Shown here: piece by piece, positions 8,425-17,891 of the stretch | Layout: each line of letters starts with the position of its first letter | Position numbering within the stretch: the stretch's first letter is position 1 | Assembly (NCBI GenBank): GCA_012519455.1 | Contig: JAAYQE010000076.1 | Location: 1-60,222 of the forward strand | Length of the DNA: 60,222 nt | Direction: 5' to 3' | Source of the DNA: Syntrophomonadaceae bacterium | GTDB lineage: Bacteria; Bacillota; Ch66; Ch109 | Made by a program: the position numbers and the translations under genes | The notes under the pieces: generated by a model | Databases searched by the model: none | What the model was told of the DNA's origin: nothing | What the model saw: only the letters and a program-made list of their open reading frames with translations

Positions 8425-9906
8425 GTGGCACTACTGGCACAGTTACTGACTGGCCTGGATATAATAGAAGTAAAAGGGAATCCGGAATTAGAAATTTTAG
8501 GAATACAATATGACTCGCGGCAGGTTGCCCCGGGTTTCCTTTTTGTTGCCATACCGGGGTTTAAAACCGATGGTCACCAGTATATCCCGGCGGCAGTAAC
8601 CCAGGGGGCCGTTGCCCTAGTCGTTGAAAAGCCCGTGGTTACCACCCCGGAGATGGTGGTAATCCAGGTCCCAGATGCACGGCAAGCTTTAGCCCGTCTG
8701 GCGGCGGCTTTTTGCGGATTTCCTTCAACTCAGTTACGGGTTATTGGGGTAACGGGTACCAATGGAAAAACAACCACGACTTATTTACTTGAAGCGATCT
8801 TCCAACGAGCCGGTTATCAAGTAGGTCTTTTGGGGACCATTGGTAATCGAATTGCCAAAAAGATGCTGCCGGTAGCGCACACGACGCCAGAATCTCTAGA
8901 CTTACAAATCCTTTTAAAACAAATGGTGGATGTAAACAGCGATTATGCAGTAATGGAGGTATCTTCGCATGCCCTAGCCTTAAATCGGGTTGAGGGGTGT
9001 GAGTTTGATGTGGCGGTTTTTACGAATCTTAGTCAAGATCATCTAGACTTTCATTGTTCTATGGAAGAATATCAAGAGGCAAAACTTCGCTTATTTGAAA
9101 GATTGGGGTCGGGTCAGAAGACCGGTCCCCGTTACGCCGTAGTGAATATTGACGATGCAGCCGGGGGTCAATTTATCCAGGCCACGAAGGCAGAAGTAGT
9201 AACTTTTGGTATTGACCAACCAGCCCAAGTTCAAGCACGTAATTTAAAGATTACGAGCCGTGGGACTACTTTTCAGGCTGTTTTACCCGAGGCCGAGATC
9301 CAGATTGATTTAGCTTTTACCGGCCGTTTTAGCGTTTACAATGCTTTGGCTGCTTTGGCCGTTGGATGGAAGGAAGGTATAAAACTGAGTGATATCCAGG
9401 CGGCTCTGGCTGCCGTTCGAGGAGTACCGGGAAGGTTCGAGCGGGTTGATTGTAGGCAAGATTTTACGGTCATCGTCGATTATGCCCATACTCCGGATGG
9501 CCTGAAAAATGTCTTGAGTACAGCACGGGAGGTTACGCGGGGTCGGATCATAACCGTTTTCGGTTGCGGCGGGGACCGAGATCGAACTAAACGCCCTTTA
9601 ATGGGCGAAGCCGTAGCTCGCTTAAGCGACTATACGGTAGTTACTTCTGATAACCCCCGAACCGAAGATCCCGTTAAAATAGTTGAGGATATTCTACCCG
9701 GGATGTGGATGGCGGATAAAGAAAGCTTTACGGTGATTCTGGATCGCCGGCAAGCGATTCAGCATGCGTTGCAGGTGGCCCAGCCGGAAGACATCGTTAT
9801 TATTGCGGGTAAGGGTCATGAAAATTGTCAGCTAATCGGCGATAAAGCCCTTCCTTTTAATGATCGCGAGGTAGCTCGAGAACTATTAAGTGAATTAGCC
9901 GAATAA
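8425..9906 (+). CDS. murE: UDP-MurNAc-Ala-Glu:meso-diaminopimelate ligase MurE
   Basis: Mur ligase of 493 residues that adds the third residue of the peptidoglycan stem peptide. The ATP site is GVTGTNGKTTTTYLLEA (about residues 108-124), and the central domain has the usual His/Glu ligands. The C-terminal motif SDNPRTEDP (about 410) is the signature of DAP specificity, so the wall is DAP-type. Start is GTG 8425 behind GAGGAGGG. murF follows after 18 bp. Confidence 0.97.
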   Translation: MALLAQLLTGLDIIEVKGNPELEILGIQYDSRQVAPGFLFVAIPGFKTDGHQYIPAAVTQGAVALVVEKPVVTTPEMVVIQVPDARQALARLAAAFCGFPSTQLRVIGVTGTNGKTTTTYLLEAIFQRAGYQVGLLGTIGNRIAKKMLPVAHTTPESLDLQILLKQMVDVNSDYAVMEVSSHALALNRVEGCEFDVAVFTNLSQDHLDFHCSMEEYQEAKLRLFERLGSGQKTGPRYAVVNIDDAAGGQFIQATKAEVVTFGIDQPAQVQARNLKITSRGTTFQAVLPEAEIQIDLAFTGRFSVYNALAALAVGWKEGIKLSDIQAALAAVRGVPGRFERVDCRQDFTVIVDYAHTPDGLKNVLSTAREVTRGRIITVFGCGGDRDRTKRPLMGEAVARLSDYTVVTSDNPRTEDPVKIVEDILPGMWMADKESFTVILDRRQAIQHALQVAQPEDIVIIAGKGHENCQLIGDKALPFNDREVARELLSELAE

Positions 9907-9924
9907 ACAGGGTGGATTTAGATT

Positions 9925-11370
9925 ATGAAAAAAAATTATTTAGAACAGATCATTAAAGTAATCAGAGGAAAACTATTAGCCGGACAAATTTATTCTGAGG
10001 ATTGGATAAGTGGAATCAGTTTGGATAGTCGTAAGGTACAGGCCGGAGAATTGTTTTTTGCGCTTCCCGGGGAGCGCGTAGATGGCCATGCCTATGTAGC
10101 GGCTGCCTTAGCTGCCGGTGCCGCAGGGGCGGTAGTCTGTCGTTGGCCGGAGGAAGGATTTTCTCTGAGTGGAAACGAACCAGTAGTCAATACGAAAAGA
10201 ATCCCGCTTATTCAGGTAGATAATGTTTTAGGGGCCTTGCAGGAATTAGCTGCCTGGTATCGAAATCAATTCACGTTACCAGCAATCGGGGTCACGGGTA
10301 GTACCGGTAAAACTACCACTAAAGATCTAATTGCCGCAGCCTTAAGTAAACGGCGGAACGTACTTAAAACAGCGGGTAATTACAACAATGAGATTGGCGT
10401 ACCTTTGACCTTACTACAATTAACCGATTTTCATGAAGTGGCGGTAGTTGAAATGGCAATGCGAGGGCCGGGGCAGATTACGGATCTTTGCCGCCTAGTT
10501 TCTCCGGAAATTGGGGTGATCACCAATATTGGCCATACGCACCAAGAACTGCTAGGTACGCAAGCGAACATTGCTTGGGCTAAAGGCGAACTTTTGGAAA
10601 ACTTGCCACCGTACGGTTGGGCGGTGTTGAATGCAGATGATCCCTGGCAGCAATTACTGGCTAGCAAGATCGGGGTGCAGACCCTTTTTTATGGTTTACA
10701 CCACCCAACCGCCGCAGTGTATGCCCGTGATATTCAGTTGCTGGGGGCTGCCGGCAGTAGTTTTCGGGTGCATTTACCGGGTATGGAGGGAGAGATTAAC
10801 CTTCCGGTACCCGGAATACATAATGTTTATAATGCTCTAGCCGCTATTGGGGTAGGTACGTTACTAGGGGTCCCCTTTGAGGAAATAGCTGAAGGCTTAA
10901 AGTCGGCTCGTATTACCGGGATGCGGTTGGATTTAAGGCCCGGTTATCGGGGGATAACTTTGGTTAATGATTGTTATAACGCCAATCCTGATTCCATGCT
11001 GGCTGCTTTACAGGTCTTAATGAACCTTCAGGGAAAACGGACCATAGCTGTTTTAGGAGAAATGTATGAACTGGGTGATTTTACCGAAGAGGGACATCGC
11101 TTAGTAGGCAAGGAGGCAGCTCGTCTGGGGATAACGCAGTTGATTGCGGTTGGTAAGTTGGCAGTAGATATTGCCCGGGGAGCACGGGAAGCAAGCATGC
11201 CCGCAGAAAGGGTAATTACAGTTCCCGATAACCTAGGGGCCTTACAATGGATTCGCGCCTATACCGAACCAGGGGATGTCGTGCTGGTAAAAGGGTCCCG
11301 GGGTATGAAAATGGAAGAAATAGTAGATGCTTTAGAATTTACAGAACAGAATGAGGGAGAGGTAATTTAA
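9925..11370 (+). CDS. murF: UDP-MurNAc-tripeptide:D-Ala-D-Ala ligase MurF
   Basis: Mur ligase of 481 residues that adds D-Ala-D-Ala to complete the pentapeptide precursor. The ATP site is [15 protein letters not shown] (about residues 119-133), followed by [14 protein letters not shown], the conserved MurF segment. The C-terminal domain has [13 protein letters not shown] and [10 protein letters not shown]. Length is normal (about 450-480). mraY begins one base after the stop, so the two are translationally coupled. Confidence 0.97.
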   Translation: MKKNYLEQIIKVIRGKLLAGQIYSEDWISGISLDSRKVQAGELFFALPGERVDGHAYVAAALAAGAAGAVVCRWPEEGFSLSGNEPVVNTKRIPLIQVDNVLGALQELAAWYRNQFTLPAIGVTGSTGKTTTKDLIAAALSKRRNVLKTAGNYNNEIGVPLTLLQLTDFHEVAVVEMAMRGPGQITDLCRLVSPEIGVITNIGHTHQELLGTQANIAWAKGELLENLPPYGWAVLNADDPWQQLLASKIGVQTLFYGLHHPTAAVYARDIQLLGAAGSSFRVHLPGMEGEINLPVPGIHNVYNALAAIGVGTLLGVPFEEIAEGLKSARITGMRLDLRPGYRGITLVNDCYNANPDSMLAALQVLMNLQGKRTIAVLGEMYELGDFTEEGHRLVGKEAARLGITQLIAVGKLAVDIARGAREASMPAERVITVPDNLGALQWIRAYTEPGDVVLVKGSRGMKMEEIVDALEFTEQNEGEVI

Positions 11371-11371
11371 G

Positions 11372-12340
11372 GTGGGGTTTGATCAACCACTGGTTAAAGC
11401 AGGGTTGACGCTGGGTACGTCCTTGGTAATTTGCCTAGTTTTGGGGCCGGTTTTAATCCCTTTATTACGCAGACTGAAATTTGGTCAATGGGTACGTGAT
11501 GATGGGCCACAACGTCATCTGGCCAAGGCCGGTACGCCTACAATGGGGGGATTGATATTTTTAATCGGGATCCTGGTCGCAGTATTGGTCTGGGCGCCGC
11601 GTAATACGGAATTATTTACTGCCCTGGCCGTTACTCTAGGCTTTGGCTTAATTGGTTTTTTAGACGATTTTATTAAGGTAGTAATGCGTCGGCCATTGGG
11701 ACTTAGAGCCAGAGAGAAACTTCTGGGACAGATTTTTCTAGGTTTACTGCTAGGGGGAGCGGCGATTTGGAGTTTAGGCCGGGGCACTGAGGTTATTGTA
11801 CCCGGCACTAGTATGACCCTAGAGCTGGGTTATGGATATATTTTATTTGCCATGTTAGTTTTGGTGGGAGCGGGTAATGCGGTTAATTTAACGGATGGTT
11901 TAGATGGACTGGCTGCAGGAACCGTTTTTATCGCTGCGTTAGCCTATACTTATATTGCATGGGTAAGGGACAAGGTAAGCCTGGCTTATTTTGCGCTAGC
12001 CGTAGCCGGGGGTTGTTTGGGATTTTTGGTTTTTAATCGATATCCGGCGCGGATTTTTATGGGAGATACCGGTTCGTTGGCTCTAGGAGGGGCACTGGCT
12101 AGTCTGGCGATTTTGACGCAGACGGAGTTACTTTTGTTTATAATCGGTGGGGTTTTTGTCCTGGAGACTTTGTCGGTGATCATTCAAGTAATTTCTTTTC
12201 AAACTTCAGGCCGTAGAGTATTTTTAATGAGCCCCTTGCATCATCATTTTGAATTAGCCGGATGGTCTGAAGTTAAGGTAGTTAGAGTTTTTTGGGGTGT
12301 CGCTTTGGGGCTGGCTTTATTAGGTATTTTTTGTCTTTAA
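11372..12340 (+). CDS. mraY: Phospho-MurNAc-pentapeptide transferase MraY
   Basis: Polytopic membrane enzyme of 322 residues with about ten helices. It transfers phospho-MurNAc-pentapeptide to undecaprenyl phosphate to make lipid I. Visible active-site motifs are [13 protein letters not shown] (Asp-Asp near residue 95), [15 protein letters not shown] (about 167-181), [12 protein letters not shown] and [12 protein letters not shown] (about 286-297). Start is GTG 11372. It follows murF with no gap, so it belongs to the same transcript. Confidence 0.97.
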   Translation: MGFDQPLVKAGLTLGTSLVICLVLGPVLIPLLRRLKFGQWVRDDGPQRHLAKAGTPTMGGLIFLIGILVAVLVWAPRNTELFTALAVTLGFGLIGFLDDFIKVVMRRPLGLRAREKLLGQIFLGLLLGGAAIWSLGRGTEVIVPGTSMTLELGYGYILFAMLVLVGAGNAVNLTDGLDGLAAGTVFIAALAYTYIAWVRDKVSLAYFALAVAGGCLGFLVFNRYPARIFMGDTGSLALGGALASLAILTQTELLLFIIGGVFVLETLSVIIQVISFQTSGRRVFLMSPLHHHFELAGWSEVKVVRVFWGVALGLALLGIFCL

Positions 12341-12398
12341 TTTCATTGAATAATAAAATTTTATAAGCATTGACATTATTGGGGGGTGGAGGTTAATA

Positions 12399-13775
12399 AT
12401 GGATTTAAGTGGAGATACTTTTATGGATTTATATGGAAAAAAGGTGCTAGTGATTGGACTGGGAAAAAGTGGTCTGGCCGCTTCTCGAGTTTTGAGAGAA
12501 AAAGGAGCTTCGGTTACCGCGTGTGATATTCGTACGGCGGAGGAATTGGGGTCCGTAGTTAAAAGAATGGGCAATCGGGGGATTGAGGTAGTGGCTGGGG
12601 GATATCCGCCCGTAAAAAAGGACAATACCGATTTGGTGGTAACCAGTCCAGGCATTCCTCGAACCGTACTTCCTTTGGTTGAAGCGGAGCAACAAGGTAT
12701 CCCGGTTTGGGGTGAACTGGAACTAGCTTATCGGTTTTCCCCGGCTCCTTTTATCGGGATAACCGGTACTAACGGGAAAACGACGACTACAGCCTTGGTC
12801 GGTGAGATTTTAAAATATGCCCGATTTCCTAGTATTGTTGGTGGAAATATTGGGTTACCGTTAGTCGAAGAAGTGGTTCGCTTAAATGCTGATTATGTCG
12901 TGGTAGCGGAAGTAAGTAGTTTTCAATTAGAGAGTATCGATAAGTTTCGAACGCGTATAGCCGCGGTTTTAAATATTACTCCAGATCATCTGGATCGACA
13001 TTATTCAATGGAAAGGTATGTGGACGCCAAAGCCCGGATTTTAGAAAACCAGCAACCTGAGGATTATGTGATCCTTAACTATGACGATATGTTAACGCGC
13101 ATGCTGGCTACCCAGGCTAAAGCACAGGTGATTTATTTTAGTCGGCAACAGCAATTAAATAAAGGGGTATACGTTAAGAATGGCGAAGTGATTGTAAATT
13201 TAGCTAATCAAGAGATTCCGATTATCCCGGTGGCAGATATACTTATTCCGGGGGCGCATAATTTAGAAAACGTCTTGGCCGCAGTTGCGTGTGCCTGGGT
13301 TTTAGGCGTATGTCCGGAGTATATAGCTCGGGTTTTACGGGAATTTCCCGGGGTGCCGCATCGTCTGGAATTTGTACGCGAATTGGAAGGAGTGCAGTAT
13401 ATAAATGATTCTAAAGGTACGAATCCAGATGCAGCGATAAAGGCCTTAGATGCTTATCCTAATCCGTTGATTTTAATTGCTGGCGGGAAGAATAAAGGTA
13501 GTGATTTTACCGAATTTGCCGCTAAAATAAAGGAGCGAGTACGTTGTCTGATCCTGGTCGGGCAGGCAGCAACGGATATCCGGGAAGCGGTTGAAAACAC
13601 AGGTTTTAGGGAGATATGCCAGACCATTACTTTTAAAGAAGCCGTTTTAACCGCCCATCGTTTAGCGCGGCCAGGAGATGTAGTCTTATTATCACCAGCT
13701 TGTGCCAGTTGGGATATGTTTAATAGTTATGAAGAGAGAGGGGACCTTTTTAAAAAGCTGGTTCATTCACTGTAA
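12399..13775 (+). CDS. murD: UDP-MurNAc-L-Ala:D-Glu ligase MurD
   Basis: Mur ligase of 458 residues that adds D-glutamate. The N-terminal Rossmann motif KVLVIGLGKSGLAASRVL (about 15-32) binds the UDP substrate, FIGITGTNGKTTTTALVG binds ATP (about 120), and NDSKGTNPDA near residue 345 is the family's C-terminal signature. A strong ribosome site (GGGGGGTGGAGG) precedes ATG 12399. The conserved N-terminus starts at the second ATG (12423, MDLYGKKVLV), so the first eight residues may be non-native. Confidence 0.96.
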   Translation: MDLSGDTFMDLYGKKVLVIGLGKSGLAASRVLREKGASVTACDIRTAEELGSVVKRMGNRGIEVVAGGYPPVKKDNTDLVVTSPGIPRTVLPLVEAEQQGIPVWGELELAYRFSPAPFIGITGTNGKTTTTALVGEILKYARFPSIVGGNIGLPLVEEVVRLNADYVVVAEVSSFQLESIDKFRTRIAAVLNITPDHLDRHYSMERYVDAKARILENQQPEDYVILNYDDMLTRMLATQAKAQVIYFSRQQQLNKGVYVKNGEVIVNLANQEIPIIPVADILIPGAHNLENVLAAVACAWVLGVCPEYIARVLREFPGVPHRLEFVRELEGVQYINDSKGTNPDAAIKALDAYPNPLILIAGGKNKGSDFTEFAAKIKERVRCLILVGQAATDIREAVENTGFREICQTITFKEAVLTAHRLARPGDVVLLSPACASWDMFNSYEERGDLFKKLVHSL

Positions 13776-13840
13776 TTTCCACCATGAATTTTCCTTAAGA
13801 TTAAGATCCCACAACCACCAGGTTTCGGGGAGGTGAAACC

Positions 13841-14944
13841 TTGCGGTTAAAGAAGCGGTCACCTGATTTTTTGCTTTTTCTGACCACCATGCTACTGCTA
13901 GTGATCGGCATCGTGATGGTCTTTAGTGCTAGTGCGGTAGTTGCAGAACAAAAGTTTGGCAATGCTTATTATTTTCTGAAACTACAGTTGGGCTGGGCGG
14001 CAATTAGCCTCTTTGCGATGGTAATGGTAATGATGATTGATTATTACCGGATTAAAAAATTGGCTTGGTCGTTTTTGATTATGGGATTGGTTTTTTTGGT
14101 AGCGGTTCTAATCCCCGACATCGGTAAAGAGATAAAAGGGGCCCAAAGATGGATCGACCTGGGACCGATCTCTTTTTCTCCAGCCGAGTTAATCAAGCTT
14201 TGTATGGTATTTTTCATGGCCGCAAGCCTCAGCCAAACCGGCGAAAAAATAAAAACTCTACGCGGCTTGATTTTCCCTCATTTAGGGATTCTAGGTTTGG
14301 TAGTCGTATTAGTTTTATTACAACCGGACCTGGGTACCGCTGTGGTGCTAGGGGGCACGATTTATTTAATGCTGATAGCCGCCGGAGCACGCTGGGCGCA
14401 TCTTTTTGGCTTAGCGGTAACCGGGGTAATCGGGGTAATCGCGATAATTATCTCCGAACCTTACCGGATGCGGCGTTTAACGGCTTTCTGGGATCCTTGG
14501 CAATCACCTTTAGACGCTGGTTTTCAGACTATTCAGTCTTTATATGCCTTGGGATCCGGAGGGCTGTTTGGGTTAGGTCTAGGCCGGAGCCGACAGAAAA
14601 TGTTTTATTTGCCAGAGCAACACACCGACTTTATTTTTTCTATTCTCGGTGAGGAATTAGGCTATTTAGGCGTGCTGGTAGTAATTTTGTTATTTTTTCT
14701 ATTTATCTGGAGGGGGTTGCGAATAGCCGTTACCTGTCCCGATGCTTTTGGTAGTTTATTGGCCGTGGGAATAACCTGCATGATTGGTTTTCAGGCCATT
14801 ATTAATATTGCCGTCGCTTCCGGTAGTATGCCGGTTACCGGCATAACCTTACCCTTTTTAAGCTACGGTGGTTCTTCTTTACTATTTACCCTGCTTGGGG
14901 TAGGGATATTACTAAATATATCCAAATTTAGTACATCCCGATAA
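13841..14944 (+). CDS. ftsW: SEDS peptidoglycan glycosyltransferase FtsW/SpoVE
   Basis: Polytopic membrane protein of 367 residues, about ten helices, start TTG 13841 behind GGGGAGGTGA. Family motifs are WIDLGPISFSPAEL (about 104), the loop QSLYALGSGGLFGLGLGRS, then LPEQHTDFIFSILGEELG (about 255), and LPFLSYGGSS near the C-terminus. SEDS proteins polymerise glycan strands from lipid II together with a class B PBP, here most likely the SpoVD-like protein. Position between murD and murG matches both ftsW of general bacteria and spoVE of Bacillus. Sequence alone does not separate the two roles. Confidence 0.95.
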   Translation: MRLKKRSPDFLLFLTTMLLLVIGIVMVFSASAVVAEQKFGNAYYFLKLQLGWAAISLFAMVMVMMIDYYRIKKLAWSFLIMGLVFLVAVLIPDIGKEIKGAQRWIDLGPISFSPAELIKLCMVFFMAASLSQTGEKIKTLRGLIFPHLGILGLVVVLVLLQPDLGTAVVLGGTIYLMLIAAGARWAHLFGLAVTGVIGVIAIIISEPYRMRRLTAFWDPWQSPLDAGFQTIQSLYALGSGGLFGLGLGRSRQKMFYLPEQHTDFIFSILGEELGYLGVLVVILLFFLFIWRGLRIAVTCPDAFGSLLAVGITCMIGFQAIINIAVASGSMPVTGITLPFLSYGGSSLLFTLLGVGILLNISKFSTSR

Positions 14945-15016
14945 GGGTAACCGGATCTGAGTTAGAGTATCTATGCTTGTTTTTTAAGGTGGTGAAAGCC
15001 TGCAAAGGCACAAAGG

Positions 15017-16132
15017 GTGCGAATTGTATTAACTGGTGGGGGTACTGGGGGGCATTTATACCCGGCCCTAGCTATCGCGCGGTTTTTACAAGAGAATTAT
15101 CCGGCAACCCAAATTCTTTTTGTAGGTACCACTAGCGGTTTGGAGGCGAAGATTGTACCTCGAGCAGGCTTTGCTTTTGCAACCGTTCGTTCGCAGGGCT
15201 TAGAAAGAAAGATAAGTTGGTCCAATATACAGACTACGTTTAAAGTAATATGTGGCTTGAAAGAAGCGAAGCGTATATTGAAAAACTTTGCTCCCGATCT
15301 GGTAGTGGGCACCGGGGGCTATGTTTGTGGTCCGGTAATGCTCATGGCTGTTTTAATGGGAATACCCACGGCCATTCACGAACAAAATGCTTTTCCGGGA
15401 ATCACTAATCGTTTATTAGCCCGCTTTGCCCATTTGGTGATGGTTAATTTTCCGGAAGCCGTAACTTTTTTCCGTTCGGCCCGTCGGGTGGAGGTAACTG
15501 GTCTTCCTGTTCGTCCGGAGATTTTACGGGTAGATCGGGAAAGTGGAGCCCGACGATTGGGATTAGATCCCCGGTGTTTAACCCTCCTCGCGGTCGGTGG
15601 CAGTCGGGGGGCTCGGAGCATTAACCAGGCAATGGTAAAGGTTATCCAATACTATCAGCAAGAGCAAAAAAATATTCAGATTGTTCACATAGCAGGTAAT
15701 TCTGGTTTTGAAGAAATGACGAAATCTTTACAAGAACAAGGTTTATTTTTGGGGGAAAATGGGAACATTAGAGTTGTTCCTTATATCTATGATATGGAAA
15801 ATGTTTTAGCGGTAGCTGATTTAACTATTTGTCGGGCCGGAGCAGCTACTTTGGCCGAAATTGCTGCGAAAGGCATTCCCGCGATCCTGATCCCTTATCC
15901 TTATGCAGCAGAAAATCATCAGGAATACAATGCTCGAGCTTTGGAAAGGCAAGGGGCTGCCGTGGTAATTCGCGACCAGGATCTAAATGGTAATGATCTG
16001 CTGCAAACGGTGCAACAATTATTATTGAACCCTGGGCAATTAGCTTCTATGGCGATAGCGGCTCGGTCTCTGGGTTCCCCTCAGGCCGTGGAGAAGATCG
16101 TTTCTCTCCTTAAATTACTCGCTAACCGCTAA
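15017..16132 (+). CDS. murG: Lipid II synthase MurG
   Basis: GT28 glycosyltransferase of 371 residues that adds GlcNAc to lipid I on the cytoplasmic membrane face. It begins MRIVLTGGGTGGHLYPALA, the family glycine loop. Other landmarks are VGTGGYVCGPVMLM and HEQNAFPGITNRLL (about 95-130), GGSRGARSIN, and the UDP-GlcNAc site CRAGAATLAEIAAKGIPAIL (about 274). Start is GTG 15017. In Bacillus murB follows; here a 188-bp gap and murC follow instead. Confidence 0.97.
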   Translation: MRIVLTGGGTGGHLYPALAIARFLQENYPATQILFVGTTSGLEAKIVPRAGFAFATVRSQGLERKISWSNIQTTFKVICGLKEAKRILKNFAPDLVVGTGGYVCGPVMLMAVLMGIPTAIHEQNAFPGITNRLLARFAHLVMVNFPEAVTFFRSARRVEVTGLPVRPEILRVDRESGARRLGLDPRCLTLLAVGGSRGARSINQAMVKVIQYYQQEQKNIQIVHIAGNSGFEEMTKSLQEQGLFLGENGNIRVVPYIYDMENVLAVADLTICRAGAATLAEIAAKGIPAILIPYPYAAENHQEYNARALERQGAAVVIRDQDLNGNDLLQTVQQLLLNPGQLASMAIAARSLGSPQAVEKIVSLLKLLANR

Positions 16133-16332
16133 CTAACGGTAAGATTTTGAAAAAAAGCTAGTGTCAACTATTACAAATAAAGCCGTAAATAGCTATAGTA
16201 ACAACTGAAGTTAACATTGCATAAGATGAAGTGCCTGGTAACAGGTTGTAGCTACTTAATAACTTTAGTATATATATTCTTAATTCTAGCCAAAGTTTAG
16301 AACAGTATGGGCCGGAAGGAGTGGCAATAGTT

Positions 16333-17796
16333 TTGATAACCTGGTTGAACCAGCATGATTACGACAAAATGGCCTGTATGGGGGCACCCATTATTTCTTT
16401 AGCGGAGAGAGAAGCATTCCATTTTATAGGTATAGGCGGAGTGGGAATGAGTGGTATTGCCCGGGTTTTACTGAGCCAGGGGTATAAGGTAACCGGTTCG
16501 GACTTGAATTCCAGTGAAATTACCTGTCAATTGGAACAGGAAGGTGCACTTATTTTTCCGGGACACTCGCCGCATAACCTTGGTACGGAAATAACCCGGA
16601 TCGTGGTTTCCTCGGCTATCTCCTCCACTAATCCGGAGGTTTTAGAAGCTCAACGTCGGGGTCTTTCGGTACTACATCGGGGTGATATGTTAGCTTTTCT
16701 CTTAAACCAGCGCAAGGGAATCGCTGTAGCCGGGGCGCATGGAAAAACAACCACTTCAGCGATGATCTCGCTGGTCTTAGAGCGTAATGGACTTGACCCT
16801 ACGATTTTGGTAGGAGGACACGTAAAGGAAATAAAGGGGAATGCCCGTCTCGGATCTAGTGAGTACCTAGTGGCAGAGGCAGATGAAAGCGACGGATCCT
16901 TTCTTCGCCTGGCTCCTTACTGTGCAGTGGTAACCAACGTAGAAAATGATCACCTTGATTATTACCAAAACCTAAACAATATTCGGGAGGCTTTTTTCCG
17001 TTTTTTAGAGCAAGTTAAACCAGAGGGATTTGCGGTGGTCTGTATGGAGGACCCTTTTTTACGCTCTTTAACCGTTCATAATTCCCGACCTTATGTAACC
17101 TACGGTTTTAGTCGGGAAGCTGTGTTTTATCTGGAAAATGTTGAGAGCAGAGGACTAGAAACCTGGGGAGATGTTTATTATCGGAAACGTAAATTAGGAC
17201 GTTTAACGCTTAGCGTGCCGGGTCAACATAATTTATTAAATGCCTTGGCGGCAATTGGGGTGGGCCATGAGTTAGGTTTAAACTTTCGCGCTATGACTGA
17301 ATCTTTAAGAGATTTTCGTGGGGTTCACCGGCGCTTTGAGGTTATAGGCGAAGTTAACGGGATTTTGGTAGTAGATGATTATGCCCATCATCCTACGGAA
17401 ATTAAAGCTACATTGAAAGCCGCGCAACAGGTCAAGGCACGTAGAGTTATTGCTGTTTTTCAGCCACATCGGTTTACGCGTACTCATTTTTTACGTGAAG
17501 AATTTGGCAATGCTTTTCGCGACGCGAATCTAATTATAATCAATGAGATATATCCGGCGGGTGAATCACCCATTGTCGGCGTTACAGCCCAGTTGTTAGT
17601 AGAAGAAATTAGAAAACAAACGGACCAACCAGTAGAGTATATCCCTACCCGGGAAGAAATAGTGGACTATTTGGCGCAAGTATTAGAGCCCGGTGATTTG
17701 GTGATCACGATGGGAGCTGGACACATTTGGACGGTGGGCCAGAGCCTAATTAATCGATTAAAAGATCTTCATGCATCATGCATTAATGAAGGTTAA
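16333..17796 (+). CDS. murC: UDP-MurNAc:L-alanine ligase MurC
   Basis: First Mur ligase of the pathway, about 487 residues. The Rossmann motif FHFIGIGGVGMSGIARVL, ATP loop GAHGKTTTSAMISL (about 135) and EADESDGSFL and DDYAHHPTEIKATL motifs are all present. AAGGAG at 16316-16321 points to TTG 16333. A GTG at 16321 overlaps that site, and ATG 16366 or 16378 would give the usual family N-terminus. The 188 bp before it hold no clear gene or convincing promoter. In Bacillus murC lies outside the dcw cluster, while many Clostridia keep it here. Confidence 0.95.
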   Translation: MITWLNQHDYDKMACMGAPIISLAEREAFHFIGIGGVGMSGIARVLLSQGYKVTGSDLNSSEITCQLEQEGALIFPGHSPHNLGTEITRIVVSSAISSTNPEVLEAQRRGLSVLHRGDMLAFLLNQRKGIAVAGAHGKTTTSAMISLVLERNGLDPTILVGGHVKEIKGNARLGSSEYLVAEADESDGSFLRLAPYCAVVTNVENDHLDYYQNLNNIREAFFRFLEQVKPEGFAVVCMEDPFLRSLTVHNSRPYVTYGFSREAVFYLENVESRGLETWGDVYYRKRKLGRLTLSVPGQHNLLNALAAIGVGHELGLNFRAMTESLRDFRGVHRRFEVIGEVNGILVVDDYAHHPTEIKATLKAAQQVKARRVIAVFQPHRFTRTHFLREEFGNAFRDANLIIINEIYPAGESPIVGVTAQLLVEEIRKQTDQPVEYIPTREEIVDYLAQVLEPGDLVITMGAGHIWTVGQSLINRLKDLHASCINEG

Positions 17797-17820
17797 AATT
17801 ATAATTATTATTATAATTTT
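17795..17820. repeat. AT-only perfect inverted repeat after murC
   Basis: AAAATTATAAT (17795-17805) and ATTATAATTTT (17810-17820) are exact inverted copies around a 4-nt loop. It begins just past the murC stop and ends in a short T-run. It may be a weak terminator or AT-rich attenuator between murC and murA. Confidence 0.55.
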
Positions 17821-17852
17821 TCAGGCAAAGGAGCTGAAAGTTGTAACAATAA

Positions 17853-17877
17853 GTGCCTCAGCTTTAGCCTGAGGTAC
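17853..17877 (+). promoter_or_regulatory. Hairpin in the murA leader
   Basis: GTGCCTCAG and CTGAGGTAC pair over 9 bp (one G-U) around a 7-nt loop, immediately before the CAGGGGG ribosome site of murA. No T-run follows, so it is not a terminator. A role in murA translation is only a guess. Confidence 0.4.
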
Positions 17878-17891
17878 AGGGGGTTGCAACC

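Noticed and set aside
8298-8513. 71-residue ORF upstream of murE
   Set aside because: No family resemblance; it overlaps the murE start in another frame and covers the murE leader.
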